NCBI GenBank assembly: GCA_017302455.1
Contig: JAFLDO010000040.1
Coordinates: 1-43,037, forward strand
DNA: 43,037 nt
Origin: Accumulibacter sp.
Lineage (GTDB): Bacteria > Pseudomonadota > Gammaproteobacteria > Burkholderiales > Rhodocyclaceae
Direction: 5' to 3'
The stretch's first letter is position 1, and each line of letters starts with the position of its first letter. The position numbers and the translations under genes are program-made. The notes under the pieces were generated by a model, which was given only the letters and a program-made list of their open reading frames with translations, made no database searches and was not told where the DNA came from. Shown here piece after piece: positions 30,995-40,934 of this stretch.

Positions 30995-31830
30995 CTTTTC
31001 TCTCCGTAACGCACGGCGCGGACAAAGGTCAGGTCGCCGACGCGACGCAAGGGGACGACCAGCGTTTCCTGCCGTTCGTCCGGGGTGTTCTCGTTGCTGA
31101 CGATGGTGACGCGGGTGGTGATCAACGGCTTGTCGTGCGCATCGGCGTCGAAGTTGTAGCCGGCGGCATTGAAGTTGCCCCAATAGTTGACATAGACGAG
31201 ATAGGTACCAGGGAGCGGCGTGGCGGTGGAAAAGATCTCCGGACCGCCGCCATCGACGCTATCGACGTCGAGACCGCCACCCCGGCGGAGCAGCGGTTGC
31301 GCCCAGAAGGCGTGCTCGCCGTCGGGCGTCAGAATATGCAGGTCGACCTCGGCGCGCGCATCGTCCCAGCCGAGGACGATGCGCAGTTTGCTACGCGTCT
31401 TCTCGGCGTGGGTTTCGTAGAACTGCAGACGGCGGCGCGTGCCGCCGGGGGCGACGATCTCGACGCTGTTGCTGCCCGGCCCGAACGCCCAGGGCTTGAC
31501 GAAGCGTCCCTGTTCGTCGGTGTACAGCGGCATGTCGATGCCGTTGACGATCAGCCGGCCGGGCTGGCGATTCTTGCCGGCCTGCCGGAGCTGCCCCTCG
31601 ATCAGCGTGCGGTTCTTCTGGCCGCCGCGGTCGACCGGCGGCTTCGGATAGGCGGCGGCGATGGCTGATTCCCTGTCCTCGGCGAGCGCGCCGTTGCGCC
31701 AGCCACCGCGCGGACCGTCGAGCGCAATGCCGCCGTCGGCGGCCGCGCAAGCCGTGCAAGCCATCATGCAAGTGGCGGCGACGAGGAGAAGCGGGGCAAC
31801 GAAGTGGCGAGTGATGGTGAGCATGGGCAT
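30991..31830 (-). CDS. yfaP: YfaP-like DUF2135 periplasmic protein, copy 2
   Basis: 279 residues from the ATG at 31830 (a second ATG lies at 31824). The signal region (HFVAPLLLVAATCMMACTAC) contains possible lipobox cysteines, so it may be a lipoprotein. Core motifs match copy 1: ALDGPRGGWRNG, LRIVLGWDDARAEVDLHILT, PDGEHAFWAQPLLRRGGGLD, DGGGPEIFSTATP and GTYLVYVNYWG. A long frame to 32406 overlaps yfaQ and is not real. It begins 5 nt after the yfaQ stop and overlaps copy 1 by 4 nt. Confidence 0.87.
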   Translation of the reverse strand: MPMLTITRHFVAPLLLVAATCMMACTACAAADGGIALDGPRGGWRNGALAEDRESAIAAAYPKPPVDRGGQKNRTLIEGQLRQAGKNRQPGRLIVNGIDMPLYTDEQGRFVKPWAFGPGSNSVEIVAPGGTRRRLQFYETHAEKTRSKLRIVLGWDDARAEVDLHILTPDGEHAFWAQPLLRRGGGLDVDSVDGGGPEIFSTATPLPGTYLVYVNYWGNFNAAGYNFDADAHDKPLITTRVTIVSNENTPDERQETLVVPLRRVGDLTFVRAVRYGEKR

Positions 31831-31835
31831 CGCGG

Positions 31836-33527
31836 TCAGGGGGTGCCGAGCAGCGAACGCGCCGTCTCTTCGACGAAGTCCTCGTCGCGGCCGCGCGGAT
31901 GGTTGGCAAGCGCGAAATGCAGGTATTCGTGGGCGAGTGTCAGCCGCTCGTTGGCGCTGCCGATGCCAGTCGCGTAGATGCGGCCACGCTCGATATCGGC
32001 ATAGGGGTTGCCGTGCTCGAGGCGGCAGACGCGCGGCAACGGCACCGGCGCTTCGAAGCCGGGGATGCCGGCCAGCCGCCGCTTCCATCCCGCCTGGCGG
32101 CCAGCCAGCCAGTTCTCGGCACTGGCCAGCGGCTGGCATTCGCCGGCATCGGCCTCGCCGGCGACACTGAAGCCGGCGCCACCATAGGCGCGTTCGAGGA
32201 TCTGGTCCCAGCGCGCACCCTCGGCAGCGCCGGCAATAGCGGCCTGCCAAGAGAGCTGTTGCGGCGCACTGCGGGTCTGGTGGTAGCGACCGGCAACGCC
32301 GCTGAGGACCAGGCCGTCGCTCCACTCGGCGACGCGCAGGTTGGCGCTTTCCGGCGGCGCCGGCGAAACCCGCTGGGCGCGGCTGTCGTCGTCGATCTCG
32401 TAGCAACCGCCGCCATGCCCGGCGTGCCGGACGAGATAGGTGCGCGCGGCCACCGCCAGCGCGCGGGCGGCGGCTGGTGGTTCCGCGCCGGCCTCGCGCT
32501 GGATGACACGGGCGACGTAGTCATTCAGTCCGACGCGGCCAGTGATGACTGGCCGGCCACCGGATCGGCTCAATCCGAGCTCGCCGCTACTGGCGAAGAG
32601 CAGGCGCCGGGAGTTGACAAAGCGGGCCTCGACGCGGCCGCGTAGCGGGCCTTCGGCTGCCGGACGGCCGTCGATGAGAACCTCGGCGAGGGGGTAACGG
32701 CTGAAGAAACGGACGCGCACGCAGGCCTCGTCGGGCGGAGTCGTTTGCGGCAGTTGGCCAGCCAGCCATGGCGCCGCCTGCTCGATGACCTGGGCGCTGC
32801 TGCCGCTGCCGCGCAGCCACACCGGGGTGCCGTCGCTGAGCCAGCCGGCGAAGCCGCCGATTCGCCGTCCCTTGCCGTCGTGCCAGCTCCAGGTCTTGAC
32901 ACGCAGGCCGTTGCCCAGATGCGAGAGCAGAGGACGCGCGCGCGGTTCGAGGCTGACGCGCTGCAGCGCCGCCATCGTCGTCCGCCGATGCTCACCGTCG
33001 ATCGCCGCCAGCGCGGCGAGCAGGGAGGCGACGGAGACCTCGGTCGCCGGCTGCAGCTTGTCGAGATCCAACAACCACGCGGGAGCACCTGGCGCCTGAC
33101 GCGTCCACCAGGCACGCCAAGCCGCCGCCGAGACGCCGAGTCGACGCGGCTTGAAGTAGAGCCCGCAGGATTTGGCCAGCGCTTCGTCGCGGCCGATGCT
33201 TTCGCCGGGCGCGCAACAATACGATTCCTCGCCAGGGTCGCCACCCGTGCAGCGGTAGTCGGCGACGCTGCGCGCACCAGCGCTCAGGTAGACGTGCACG
33301 AAGAGCTTCCACAGGCTGCCGAGCGGCGTGTTTCCCGGCACCGGCATCGATTCGCTGCCGCTCGCCGATACGCGCACGGCCGTGGGCGCTTCCGGATCGC
33401 CGAAAACCAGTTCCACCGCCGGGCCGGCGGCGGCCTCGGCGGCCGCCAGCGACAAGCTCGCTGCCAGGCAGCAAAGGAGCTGCCGGGCAGGCGATGGGCG
33501 GGGTGACGCCGGCTGCAATCCGCGCAT
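31836..33527 (-). CDS. yfaQ: YfaQ-like DUF2300 protein with SpoIID-like domain
   Basis: 563 residues from the ATG at 33527 (TGATG overlap with the yfaS stop; AGGTGAAG upstream). Signal peptide [20 protein letters not shown]. The N-terminal domain has GSLWKLF (S71-x-x-K74), [13 protein letters not shown] and KSCGLYF, which recall the active-site pattern of transpeptidase-like proteins. The middle reads [14 protein letters not shown] ... [14 protein letters not shown], the SpoIID signature of glycan-cleaving enzymes. The C-terminus has [10 protein letters not shown] (533-537), an HExxH zinc-peptidase motif. Activity of any of these is unproven. In E. coli the gene neighbours yfaS and yfaP in the same order. 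Confidence 0.87.
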   Translation of the reverse strand: MRGLQPASPRPSPARQLLCCLAASLSLAAAEAAAGPAVELVFGDPEAPTAVRVSASGSESMPVPGNTPLGSLWKLFVHVYLSAGARSVADYRCTGGDPGEESYCCAPGESIGRDEALAKSCGLYFKPRRLGVSAAAWRAWWTRQAPGAPAWLLDLDKLQPATEVSVASLLAALAAIDGEHRRTTMAALQRVSLEPRARPLLSHLGNGLRVKTWSWHDGKGRRIGGFAGWLSDGTPVWLRGSGSSAQVIEQAAPWLAGQLPQTTPPDEACVRVRFFSRYPLAEVLIDGRPAAEGPLRGRVEARFVNSRRLLFASSGELGLSRSGGRPVITGRVGLNDYVARVIQREAGAEPPAAARALAVAARTYLVRHAGHGGGCYEIDDDSRAQRVSPAPPESANLRVAEWSDGLVLSGVAGRYHQTRSAPQQLSWQAAIAGAAEGARWDQILERAYGGAGFSVAGEADAGECQPLASAENWLAGRQAGWKRRLAGIPGFEAPVPLPRVCRLEHGNPYADIERGRIYATGIGSANERLTLAHEYLHFALANHPRGRDEDFVEETARSLLGTP

Positions 33528-36500
33528 CACTTCACCTGCAGGCGCCGTTCCGCCACCGCCTCGAAAGCCTTCTCTTCCGGCTGATACATGCGCTGGAAGC
33601 GCGCCGGCGGCACGACGAAGCTGCCGCGGCTGCCGAAGCGCAGCAGGTGGCGGAAAACGCGGCTTTCGGCAAGCTGGTCGACGGGCACGGCGTAGGACAA
33701 CTCACCCGGCTGGTAGCGGGCCTTCTCCATCGGCACGACGGCGTCGCCATCGAGCCCACGTACGCGGATACCCCAGGTTCCGCGCTCGACATCGGCACCC
33801 GGCGGCAGCGGCACCTCGACCAGGCCGTAACGCGGCGATTGGCCAGCAGCGGGGCTGAGCCGGATCTCTTCGAGATAGAGGTCGTTGGCGCGCAGATCGC
33901 CGTCGCTTGCGGCTTCTGCCCGGAACTCGACCGCTTCGCCGGCGAGAGCGGCGCTGGCGGGGCGCCGCTCGCCGGACGGCTTGGCGGCGGCCGGGTCCGC
34001 CTTGACCACCGGCACCGCCACCAGGCGATAGAGGCGCCGTTCGATCTTCACCGGCAGCGTGCCCTTTTCCGGCTCGGCCGAGCGGTAACGGACGAAAGCG
34101 GTGAGCGGCGCCGTCGGCGGGCTGGCCAGGGTGATGGCGGTGGGCAGTGTCTTGTCGGTCCACCGCCAGGTGGGCGCACCGAGCGGGCCGCCCTGCCGCT
34201 GCCAGTTGCCGGCAAGGCCCAGCGCTGCGCTTTCGGCCGGTGCGCTGCCGCCGAGCGCCTTGTTCCACCAGGCCAGCGCCAGGGCACGATCGAGGGTGGC
34301 GGCACCCGGGCTGAGCGTCGCCAGCCAACGTGCCGCGTCTTCCTTGGCGGCGCCCTTGCCTTCCATGGCCAGCAGCGCCTGGCCCAGCGCTTCCGGCTGG
34401 GCGCGCAGGGATTCGCGCGCGCCATCGATCGCCTGAGCCGTTTCGGGCACGATACCGATCTGCTGCTGGCGCGCCATCTGGCCGATCAGCACCAGACTCA
34501 GGCCGTCGGCAGCCGCCGTGTTGCTCAGCCAAAGGCTGTCGCGACCCCGGCTGACGGGCTTGACGGCGGGCAGCGAGGCGGCCTCCTGGAGCAGTCCTTC
34601 GACCAGGGTACGGACCGGCAGCTCCATCTCGGCCATGAACCAGACGGCCAGCACGCGCAGCGGCAGCGGCTCCTTGGCCGAGTGCTTGCGGTAGGCTTCC
34701 AGGCTCTGCCGCCAGTGCGTCGCCGGCAGCTTGAGGCCGAGCGCGCGCGCGGCGTGCCAGTCGGCGTAGTAGGCGTAGGCGGTGAGCCAGCCGCTGTCGG
34801 TGGTGCCCGGCCCCCACCAGCCGAACACTGCCTCCGGTCCGGCCATCTGCACCAGACGCAGGCGCTGCGTGGCCAGCGACTGCGCAATCTCGCGCACACG
34901 CGGCGCGTCGGCGGGCAGACCGCGATAGGCGAAGCTGAGCGGCAGCAGACGGCTGGCCGTCTGCTCGACGCAACCCCAGGGAAACTCCAGCAGATCTTCA
35001 GCGATGCGCGCAAACTGTCCGGCACTCCCCTGCGCCAGGCTGACCCTGAGGTCGCGCGCATCGGCCGGCAGGGCGAGCCGCGTTTCGGCATCCCGCAGAT
35101 CGAGCGACAGGCTGCGCTCAGAGAGCCAGCCGACGGGCAGGACGCTGATCGCCTGGCGCAGGCTGTCGATCTCCTTGCCGCCCTGGGCCAGGCTGATCGC
35201 CACGTCGCCCGAGACGGGTTTGTCGATCGGCAGCGGGATGTTGTTCGCCCCCGGCTGCAAGTCGATCTCCCGGCGTAGGGCAAGGCCGCCGCCGTTGGCG
35301 GCGAGTTGCACCTTGGCAGCGGCGCCGGTCTGGTTGAAGGCGACGACAGTGGCGGCCGGCCGGTCGCCGAGACGGAAGCTCGCCGGGCCGGTCCATTTGG
35401 CGTAGAAATCCTTGTGCGACTCGACATGCCGCGTCTGCTGGCCGACCACGCCAGCCGCGGTGATCGCGCGCGCCGTGACGCGCCAGCGGGTCAGCGCGTC
35501 GGGCATGCGGAAGCTGACGCTGACTTTGCCGTCCTGACCGGTCATCAGGCTGGGCCACCAGCCGGCGGTGTCGGTATCGTCGCGGCGCGGGCGCTCGAGC
35601 ACTTTGACGCCGCGTTCCGACGGTGAGCGGCGAACCGGCGCGCTGCCCTTGCCGGGCAGTCGCGCCAGATCGTAGCCGATGAACGACAGGCTGACGGTGG
35701 TGCGCACGTTGTTGCGGCGGGGGTGGTAGAAGAAGTTGCCGATGCTCGGAGCGATTTCCGGTTGCAGCACGTAGATCATTTCGTCGACCACGCCGAGATT
35801 GACCAGTGCCGGTGTCGGCCGTCCGCCGACCCGCGTTTCCAGTTCGAGCGTGACGGTTTCTCCCGGTGCGTAGCGTTCGCGGGGTGTGCGGATGGCGACG
35901 TCGACGGTCGGCACGGCGACGCGCAGCCCCTTGTTCTGGAAAACGTAGTCGCCGTTGGCCAGGTAGAGGACGGAAAAGGTGACATTCGGACCGTATTCTT
36001 CCCGAACCGGAATGTCCGCCCGCCACTGCGCCGGCGCCACCTGGCTGACGCTCAGCCAGGCGGCTTTGCCGCTGAGCAGCGCGTGCGCCTCGACCTGATC
36101 GCGCTCGAGGGTCAGCAGCGCATCGCCGACCGCTTGCGGGAAGGTGATCAGCGCGTGCGCCGTCTCGCCGGCCTGGTAGTTTTCCTTGTCGAAGACGATC
36201 TCGACGCTGCCGGGAATCGCTTTCATGCCCTCACCGGAAACCCAGTGGCTGGTCGCCGCGAGCAGGTTGCCCCTGGCGTCGCGCAGACTGACGGTGTAGG
36301 AACCGGGCTCGGGGAAGGGCAGCCGGGCGCTGTCACCTTCGGCCAGTGCGCCGTCGCGCCGCTGCCTGTCCTCGAGACGGAGAATCTCCCAGCGCGTCGG
36401 CCGGCTGGCCGGACTGGCGTTGCCCTGCGGCGTGTAGCGAAAATCGACGCTCTCGCCGGGACGCGAGAAATAGGCGGGCGCGCTCAACTGCCACAGCGTG

Positions 36501-38170
36501 GCGCCGCGCTCGATGAGGATTTCCTTGGTCGCCCGGACGCGGTAGGCGGCACCGTCCTGGGCCAGCAGACTCAGGATGTAGCGGGCAGGATCGTCGGCCG
36601 GCGGCAGGCTGAAGGCCGCCACCCCGTCGCTACCGGTCTTCAGTTCGTCGGCCTTGATGGCGACCGGAAACTGTCCACCGTAGCGCAACTCGCCCTCGAC
36701 CATGGTCAGCGGTTGCGCGCGTGCGGTGAGCCGCACCAGCGCGCCGGCCACCGGCCTGCCGTCGGGATAGCTGAGACGGATGCGCCCGGTGACCGCTTCG
36801 CGGGTCTTGAATTCGCTCTTGTCGACGACGACGTCGATCTCGAAATGCGGCTTGACGTAGTCGGCGACACGGAAGGCGGCGCCGTAGCTGTCGTCGCCCC
36901 TGGCGAAGACGAGTTCCCAACCGCCGGCCTGTGCCGCTGCCGGCAGGCGGAAGTCCGTCTCGCCGCCCTTCACCGAGTCGTAGCGCAGTTTGCGGGTGAG
37001 GACTTCAGTCCCCGCCGGGTCGACGACAGTGACGCTGATGTCGCTGCTGGCAACCGGTTCCGAGCGACGGGCGCTACGGAATTCACGGCCAAGGAATTTG
37101 ACCTGGACAAGGTCGCCCGGACGGTAGAGCGGGCGATCGGTGACGGCATAGATCTTGGCGTTGTAGATCTCGCTGTCGTGGTAGAAGTTTTCCGAGATGA
37201 AGACGCCGCCCGCCGGATCCTGACCGTAAACGTAACTGGTCTCCGGGCTGGCGGCGGGCAGGCGGACGACACCGTCGGCAGCGGTCCTGCCGCTCTTCAG
37301 GACGCCGACGCCATCGCTCCAGACGACATCGGCGTCGGCGACGGCGACGCCATCCTTGCGCCGGGCGGTCCACACCAGCATCTCCGTGGCCGCGTTCTTG
37401 GTCACGGCAACGCTGTCGGAGACGAAAACCAGCGTCACGGCCCGGTGCTTGCCGACCGAAGCTTCGACCAGATACAGGCCGGGCGCCCGCTGGCCGAGGG
37501 GAACCCGGACATTGCCCTCGTTGTTGGGCAGGAACTCGCTGCTGCTGCCGGCCAGTTTGACGTCGGCAGGCGGCACGATCGGTTTGGCGCGATGCACGGG
37601 GTAGCGGAAACGGTCGCTCAGCGTCATGCCCGGCAGGGGCGCGTAGGCTGGCGGATGGCGCAGGCGGGTCGGCGTCAGGATCTGGTTCGGCGTCTTCAGA
37701 TCGGGAGCCGCGGCGGTCGTCGCCAGCCGCGCTGCCGGGGAGAATAGACGCTTCCAGGCGAAGCGGGTGTTGGCCCAGATCTTGTCCCAGGAAAGCTTGA
37801 GCATGTTGGCCATGCCCTCGGGCTGCGGCTTGGCCGGCACCTTGACGCGGTGCAGGTTGCTCTGGGCACGCAGGAAGGCGAGCGGATCGGGGACACGGTA
37901 GATGGCGATATCGACGCCGCCGTACTCCTCGAGTTCGGCCGAGTCGCGCTGGATTTCCAGGCGTACCGAGGCTTGTTCGTCGGAAGCGTAGCTGGTTTCG
38001 GCAAGCAGGAAGAACTCCTCGCCGGCGGCGGGGCGATAGTTCGAGTTCGCGGCCGCCATCTCGCCAGCCGTGCCGGGTCCGGCAAGGCCGAGCAGCGCCA
38101 GGATCAGCGCGACAAGAAGGCCAGGCGATAGAAGCCGGCGAAATTCGGGTTGTCGTCGCGTGGTCGCCAC
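33527..38170 (-). CDS. yfaS: Bacterial alpha-2-macroglobulin YfaS
   Basis: About 1547 residues from GTG at 38170, which has AAGGA upstream; an ATG at 38185 has no ribosome site. Signal peptide [18 protein letters not shown]. It has the large multi-domain layout of bacterial A2M: MG-type beta domains, [20 protein letters not shown] (MG10 region), then [16 protein letters not shown], where CVEQ is the thioester motif (Cys codon 34970-34972), followed by the alpha-helical TED region. E. coli YfaS has 1534 residues, so this is full length. Such proteins trap proteases in the periplasm to protect the envelope. There is no lipobox, so it should be soluble. The 5' end overlaps yfaT by 67 nt. Confidence 0.92.
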   Translation of the reverse strand: MATTRRQPEFRRLLSPGLLVALILALLGLAGPGTAGEMAAANSNYRPAAGEEFFLLAETSYASDEQASVRLEIQRDSAELEEYGGVDIAIYRVPDPLAFLRAQSNLHRVKVPAKPQPEGMANMLKLSWDKIWANTRFAWKRLFSPAARLATTAAAPDLKTPNQILTPTRLRHPPAYAPLPGMTLSDRFRYPVHRAKPIVPPADVKLAGSSSEFLPNNEGNVRVPLGQRAPGLYLVEASVGKHRAVTLVFVSDSVAVTKNAATEMLVWTARRKDGVAVADADVVWSDGVGVLKSGRTAADGVVRLPAASPETSYVYGQDPAGGVFISENFYHDSEIYNAKIYAVTDRPLYRPGDLVQVKFLGREFRSARRSEPVASSDISVTVVDPAGTEVLTRKLRYDSVKGGETDFRLPAAAQAGGWELVFARGDDSYGAAFRVADYVKPHFEIDVVVDKSEFKTREAVTGRIRLSYPDGRPVAGALVRLTARAQPLTMVEGELRYGGQFPVAIKADELKTGSDGVAAFSLPPADDPARYILSLLAQDGAAYRVRATKEILIERGATLWQLSAPAYFSRPGESVDFRYTPQGNASPASRPTRWEILRLEDRQRRDGALAEGDSARLPFPEPGSYTVSLRDARGNLLAATSHWVSGEGMKAIPGSVEIVFDKENYQAGETAHALITFPQAVGDALLTLERDQVEAHALLSGKAAWLSVSQVAPAQWRADIPVREEYGPNVTFSVLYLANGDYVFQNKGLRVAVPTVDVAIRTPRERYAPGETVTLELETRVGGRPTPALVNLGVVDEMIYVLQPEIAPSIGNFFYHPRRNNVRTTVSLSFIGYDLARLPGKGSAPVRRSPSERGVKVLERPRRDDTDTAGWWPSLMTGQDGKVSVSFRMPDALTRWRVTARAITAAGVVGQQTRHVESHKDFYAKWTGPASFRLGDRPAATVVAFNQTGAAAKVQLAANGGGLALRREIDLQPGANNIPLPIDKPVSGDVAISLAQGGKEIDSLRQAISVLPVGWLSERSLSLDLRDAETRLALPADARDLRVSLAQGSAGQFARIAEDLLEFPWGCVEQTASRLLPLSFAYRGLPADAPRVREIAQSLATQRLRLVQMAGPEAVFGWWGPGTTDSGWLTAYAYYADWHAARALGLKLPATHWRQSLEAYRKHSAKEPLPLRVLAVWFMAEMELPVRTLVEGLLQEAASLPAVKPVSRGRDSLWLSNTAAADGLSLVLIGQMARQQQIGIVPETAQAIDGARESLRAQPEALGQALLAMEGKGAAKEDAARWLATLSPGAATLDRALALAWWNKALGGSAPAESAALGLAGNWQRQGGPLGAPTWRWTDKTLPTAITLASPPTAPLTAFVRYRSAEPEKGTLPVKIERRLYRLVAVPVVKADPAAAKPSGERRPASAALAGEAVEFRAEAASDGDLRANDLYLEEIRLSPAAGQSPRYGLVEVPLPPGADVERGTWGIRVRGLDGDAVVPMEKARYQPGELSYAVPVDQLAESRVFRHLLRFGSRGSFVVPPARFQRMYQPEEKAFEAVAERRLQVK

Positions 38171-38820
38171 CGTGTGTCCTTCCATTGCAGCAATTGAGCC
38201 GGCGTGACTGCACGCAGGCCGTTGTCTTCACCCATTTCGGGAGATGGCCGACGTCTGCCGGCGCCTTGCTCCGCGGCGGCAGGTGGCTGGCCGGTGTGAT
38301 AGGCGATCCAGCTACCCATCCAGATCATCAGGTGCTGGTCATCGCCGTGATCGAAAAAAAGCAGATCTCCAGGTTTGCTCATGGCGCTTTCGCGACCGAG
38401 CCGGTGGCTGTTCTTCTGGACCAGGGCCAGGGCGGTGACGAAAGCCTGTTGGTCTCCCGCCAGCGTCGTCCATCCCTTGAGCAAAGAAGCCTGTTCCGGG
38501 CGCAGGTCAACTTCCGGCGGCAGGCGGCCGGTGAAGCCGTTGGCGCGGCGCCAGCGAGTGTCGTGCGGACGCAGCGCTTCGCCGACGGCGAAACGCGCCA
38601 GGCCGGCACAGTCGCGATGAAACCAGCGCGGCGACGGGCCATGGCGAATCTGGTCGGCGACGATCAACGCCATCCAGGCGCGAAAGCGGTCGGATTGTGT
38701 GCCGTCAAGCGCGCCAGCTGAGGATGGTGTCGACGGCTCCGCAGTGAGTGCTGCCGCGGGTCGCCATGCGCTGCCGAGGATCATTCCCCCGAGCGCGGTG
38801 ATGAATCGCCGGCGTTGCAT
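38104..38820 (-). CDS. yfaT: YfaT-like DUF1175 protein, NlpC/P60-like
   Basis: 238 residues from the ATG at 38820, which overlaps the yfaA stop (TGATG). The N-terminus MQRRRFITALGGMILGSA is a likely Tat signal. The pattern FHRDCAGLARFAVGEAL (C71), KPGDLLFF and QHLMIWMGSWIAYHTG (H163, H175) follows the Cys-His-His layout of NlpC/P60 peptidases that cut peptidoglycan stems. That relation is my reading of the motifs. The gene sits between yfaA and yfaS as in E. coli and overlaps yfaS. Confidence 0.87.
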   Translation of the reverse strand: MQRRRFITALGGMILGSAWRPAAALTAEPSTPSSAGALDGTQSDRFRAWMALIVADQIRHGPSPRWFHRDCAGLARFAVGEALRPHDTRWRRANGFTGRLPPEVDLRPEQASLLKGWTTLAGDQQAFVTALALVQKNSHRLGRESAMSKPGDLLFFDHGDDQHLMIWMGSWIAYHTGQPPAAAEQGAGRRRPSPEMGEDNGLRAVTPAQLLQWKDTRWRPRDDNPNFAGFYRLAFLSR

Positions 38821-40448
38821 CAGCGGGCGCTCTCCTGCAGCGGTCTGATGTCGAGAGTAACGAAACCATCTGTGCCGCCGGCACCAGGAACCGCGACGGC
38901 CGCCTGGTGCTGTTGCCCCCAGGCATCGAGGCGTGGCCAGAGCCGGTTGCGGGCGACCTCACGAAAATACGATTCTTCGTCCGCCGGCAGCACTTCCTGC
39001 ACTTCCGAACGCAATAGCCGGGCCAGCTGCGGCGGGTCGAAGACCAGCCACCCGGGTCCGTGCAGGCCGGGCTCGTCGCCGAGTGCCGCCGCCCGCTTGC
39101 CGGCCACATCGAGCGCCGTATCCACCTGGCGACGATCGGGAGAAAAGAAGATCAGCCCGCCGCGCCAGGCCAGGGCGGGCTCGAAGGCACGCGCGCCGCC
39201 GTCCGGTGGGCGAATACCGTGACGGGAGGCAACGGTGACGGCATGGATCTGGCTCTCGGCATCCTTGCCCGCGGCCTTGGCGCCCGTGGCAGACCAGGAT
39301 TTTTCCGCCAGGCGGGCCAGCAACTGCCCGGCATCGAGCGGCATGGCAGTCGCCGCACGCGCGATGAAGAGGGGCGCCGAGAGGCGGGAACCGGCAAACC
39401 AGCAGACGGCGGCGATCGGGTCCAGGGCAGCGAGGGTGGCCGGCAGCACGGCGTCCTTGCCGAGCAACACGGCCAGCGGCGCCGCAGTGGCCGGCCAATC
39501 AACGGGCAGGGCAGTACATAAGGCCGCGCCCAGCGGTACAGCCCGCCAGATGCCGGCGGTGTCGAGAGCAGCGGTGGCGCTGGTCTGGTTCAGGCGGAGA
39601 CTGGCCTGCCAATTGCCGTCTGCGTGGTCGAAGCGCAGGCCGGCGAGCGCCGGCAGGAAGTGCGCGTAGCCGAGCGTCAGGGCCTGCTGGCCGATCACGA
39701 AGGAGTGCTGTGCGGTCACCGACGCGGGCAGCTTCGCCTGCCACGGGTGGGCGCCGCGCAGCAACTCGCCGAGAACCGTCTCGGCGTCGCCGGTCAATGT
39801 GCCTTCGCTGTCGAGGGCAAGCGCCGGATCGGAAAGAAACACCCAGTTTTCGCCGTGTCCGGCAAAGGCCAACTGGCGGCCGCCGCCGTAATCGAGCGCA
39901 TACAAGCTGATCTCGTCGCCAGCCACGGAAAACTTGCCGACGAGTTTCAACTGCCGATCGTCAAGCGCAATCCGGGCAAACGCTTCGCTCAGTCGGGCGA
40001 GCACGCCACGTTCCAGCCTGGCGACGAAGTGCTCGGGGCGCCCCTTGCCCGAACGCCATATGCCGATCTCCGCGGGTCCGGCCAGCAGCATCGAGAGAAA
40101 ACGGTCCTCGATGCCGACTTTGTGCTCGTAGGCGAGACGACGCAAGCTGCCCTCCAACGATAGCCGCGCCTCGTCCTCTTCGTAGTGAAAGACCAGTTGT
40201 TCGTCCACCAGGCCGGCAAGTATGGGGGCCGCCGCGACATCCTTGGGCACTTGCGCCAGATTGCGGGTGGCCAGCAGCATTTCAGGCTGGCGCAGGTCGA
40301 CCTGCAGGCGGGACACACCCTTGTAACGGGGAGCCTTGTGCCAATAGCGGTAGGCGCCGATCGCCAGGATGACCGCCAGCAGGCCAAGGCAGGCGTAGAG
40401 CCACGGGCGGCGTTGGCGAAGGGCAGGCGAAACCGACAGGGTCACCAT
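38820..40448 (-). CDS. yfaA: YfaA-like DUF2138 membrane-anchored protein
   Basis: 542 residues from the ATG at 40448. A longer frame to 40508 would read through a strong hairpin and is less likely. A single N-terminal anchor (WLYACLGLLAVILAIGAYRY) is followed by a large periplasmic domain. GVSRLQVDLRQPEMLLATRN, LLAGPAEIGIWRSGKGRPEH and LDTAGIWRAVPLGAALCTAL are typical of DUF2138, known only from yfa-type operons. Its task is unknown; as the anchored member it could hold the other Yfa proteins at the membrane. It is the first gene of the eight-gene minus-strand operon. Confidence 0.85.
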   Translation of the reverse strand: MVTLSVSPALRQRRPWLYACLGLLAVILAIGAYRYWHKAPRYKGVSRLQVDLRQPEMLLATRNLAQVPKDVAAAPILAGLVDEQLVFHYEEDEARLSLEGSLRRLAYEHKVGIEDRFLSMLLAGPAEIGIWRSGKGRPEHFVARLERGVLARLSEAFARIALDDRQLKLVGKFSVAGDEISLYALDYGGGRQLAFAGHGENWVFLSDPALALDSEGTLTGDAETVLGELLRGAHPWQAKLPASVTAQHSFVIGQQALTLGYAHFLPALAGLRFDHADGNWQASLRLNQTSATAALDTAGIWRAVPLGAALCTALPVDWPATAAPLAVLLGKDAVLPATLAALDPIAAVCWFAGSRLSAPLFIARAATAMPLDAGQLLARLAEKSWSATGAKAAGKDAESQIHAVTVASRHGIRPPDGGARAFEPALAWRGGLIFFSPDRRQVDTALDVAGKRAAALGDEPGLHGPGWLVFDPPQLARLLRSEVQEVLPADEESYFREVARNRLWPRLDAWGQQHQAAVAVPGAGGTDGFVTLDIRPLQESAR

Positions 40449-40934
40449 CAGAGGCAACCAGCGAAACAACGTGTGCGCGGTGGCTGCCACCGCGCACACT
40501 GCCCGCATTGACGGCCAGCAAAAGCCGGCGTCCGATGTCGCAAACCGACCCGCGGTAGCCGCGGCAAAGCGCTCGTCATGTCAAGTCCTCTCTTGCTGCC
40601 GGCAAACCGCTCGATCCGCCCCTGCGCACCTTGCGCATCGTCGGGGATGACGAACGTCCAGAGCTCCGACCGTCTGGCCAGAGGCCGTATTGTATGCTGG
40701 GCAGTTGCGAAATAGGACAGCCGCAATGCGTGCAGGAGAAAGCTCGCACAAGACCCGCGGTCGTGCCAGCGTCCCGGAAGGGCAGCGTCCCAGTGTCGCC
40801 CGTCAGCGACGGCCAAAGACTCGGCAAGCACGTGTCGGGAGCGCGCTTGCCCGGCAAGAATGAATAGTTTGTCCTGGACATAGTTGTAGATTCTGGCTAT
40901 TATTTGCGAATAGTGAGCTTCATATGGAATATCC
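40449..40934. other. Divergent intergenic region between yfaA and the MerR/B12 regulator
   Basis: 486 nt without a supported gene. It holds the 13-bp hairpin, a smaller CCGCGG-TAG-CCGCGG repeat at 40550-40564, and an AT-rich patch at ~40860-40930 (TTCTGGCTATTATTTGCGAA) that is the likely promoter of the regulator gene. No clear operator pair is seen. Confidence 0.45.
40471..40499 (-). promoter_or_regulatory. Perfect 13-bp hairpin in the yfaA leader
   Basis: GTGTGCGCGGTGG and CCACCGCGCACAC are separated by 3 nt. The hairpin ends 22 nt before the yfaA ATG. On the minus strand it is followed by GTTGTTTC, a weak T-run, so it could act as an attenuator, a terminator for upstream transcription, or an mRNA-stabilising structure. 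Confidence 0.6.

Noticed and set aside
33494-37747. Long plus-strand frames opposite yfaS (up to ~674 codons)
   Set aside because: They are antisense to a full-length alpha-2-macroglobulin with clear motifs. High GC makes long mirror frames common, and they show no family motif, signal peptide or ribosome site.
40449-40508. Longer start for yfaA
   Set aside because: It would place the 13-bp hairpin inside the coding region; the ATG at 40448 directly precedes the membrane anchor.
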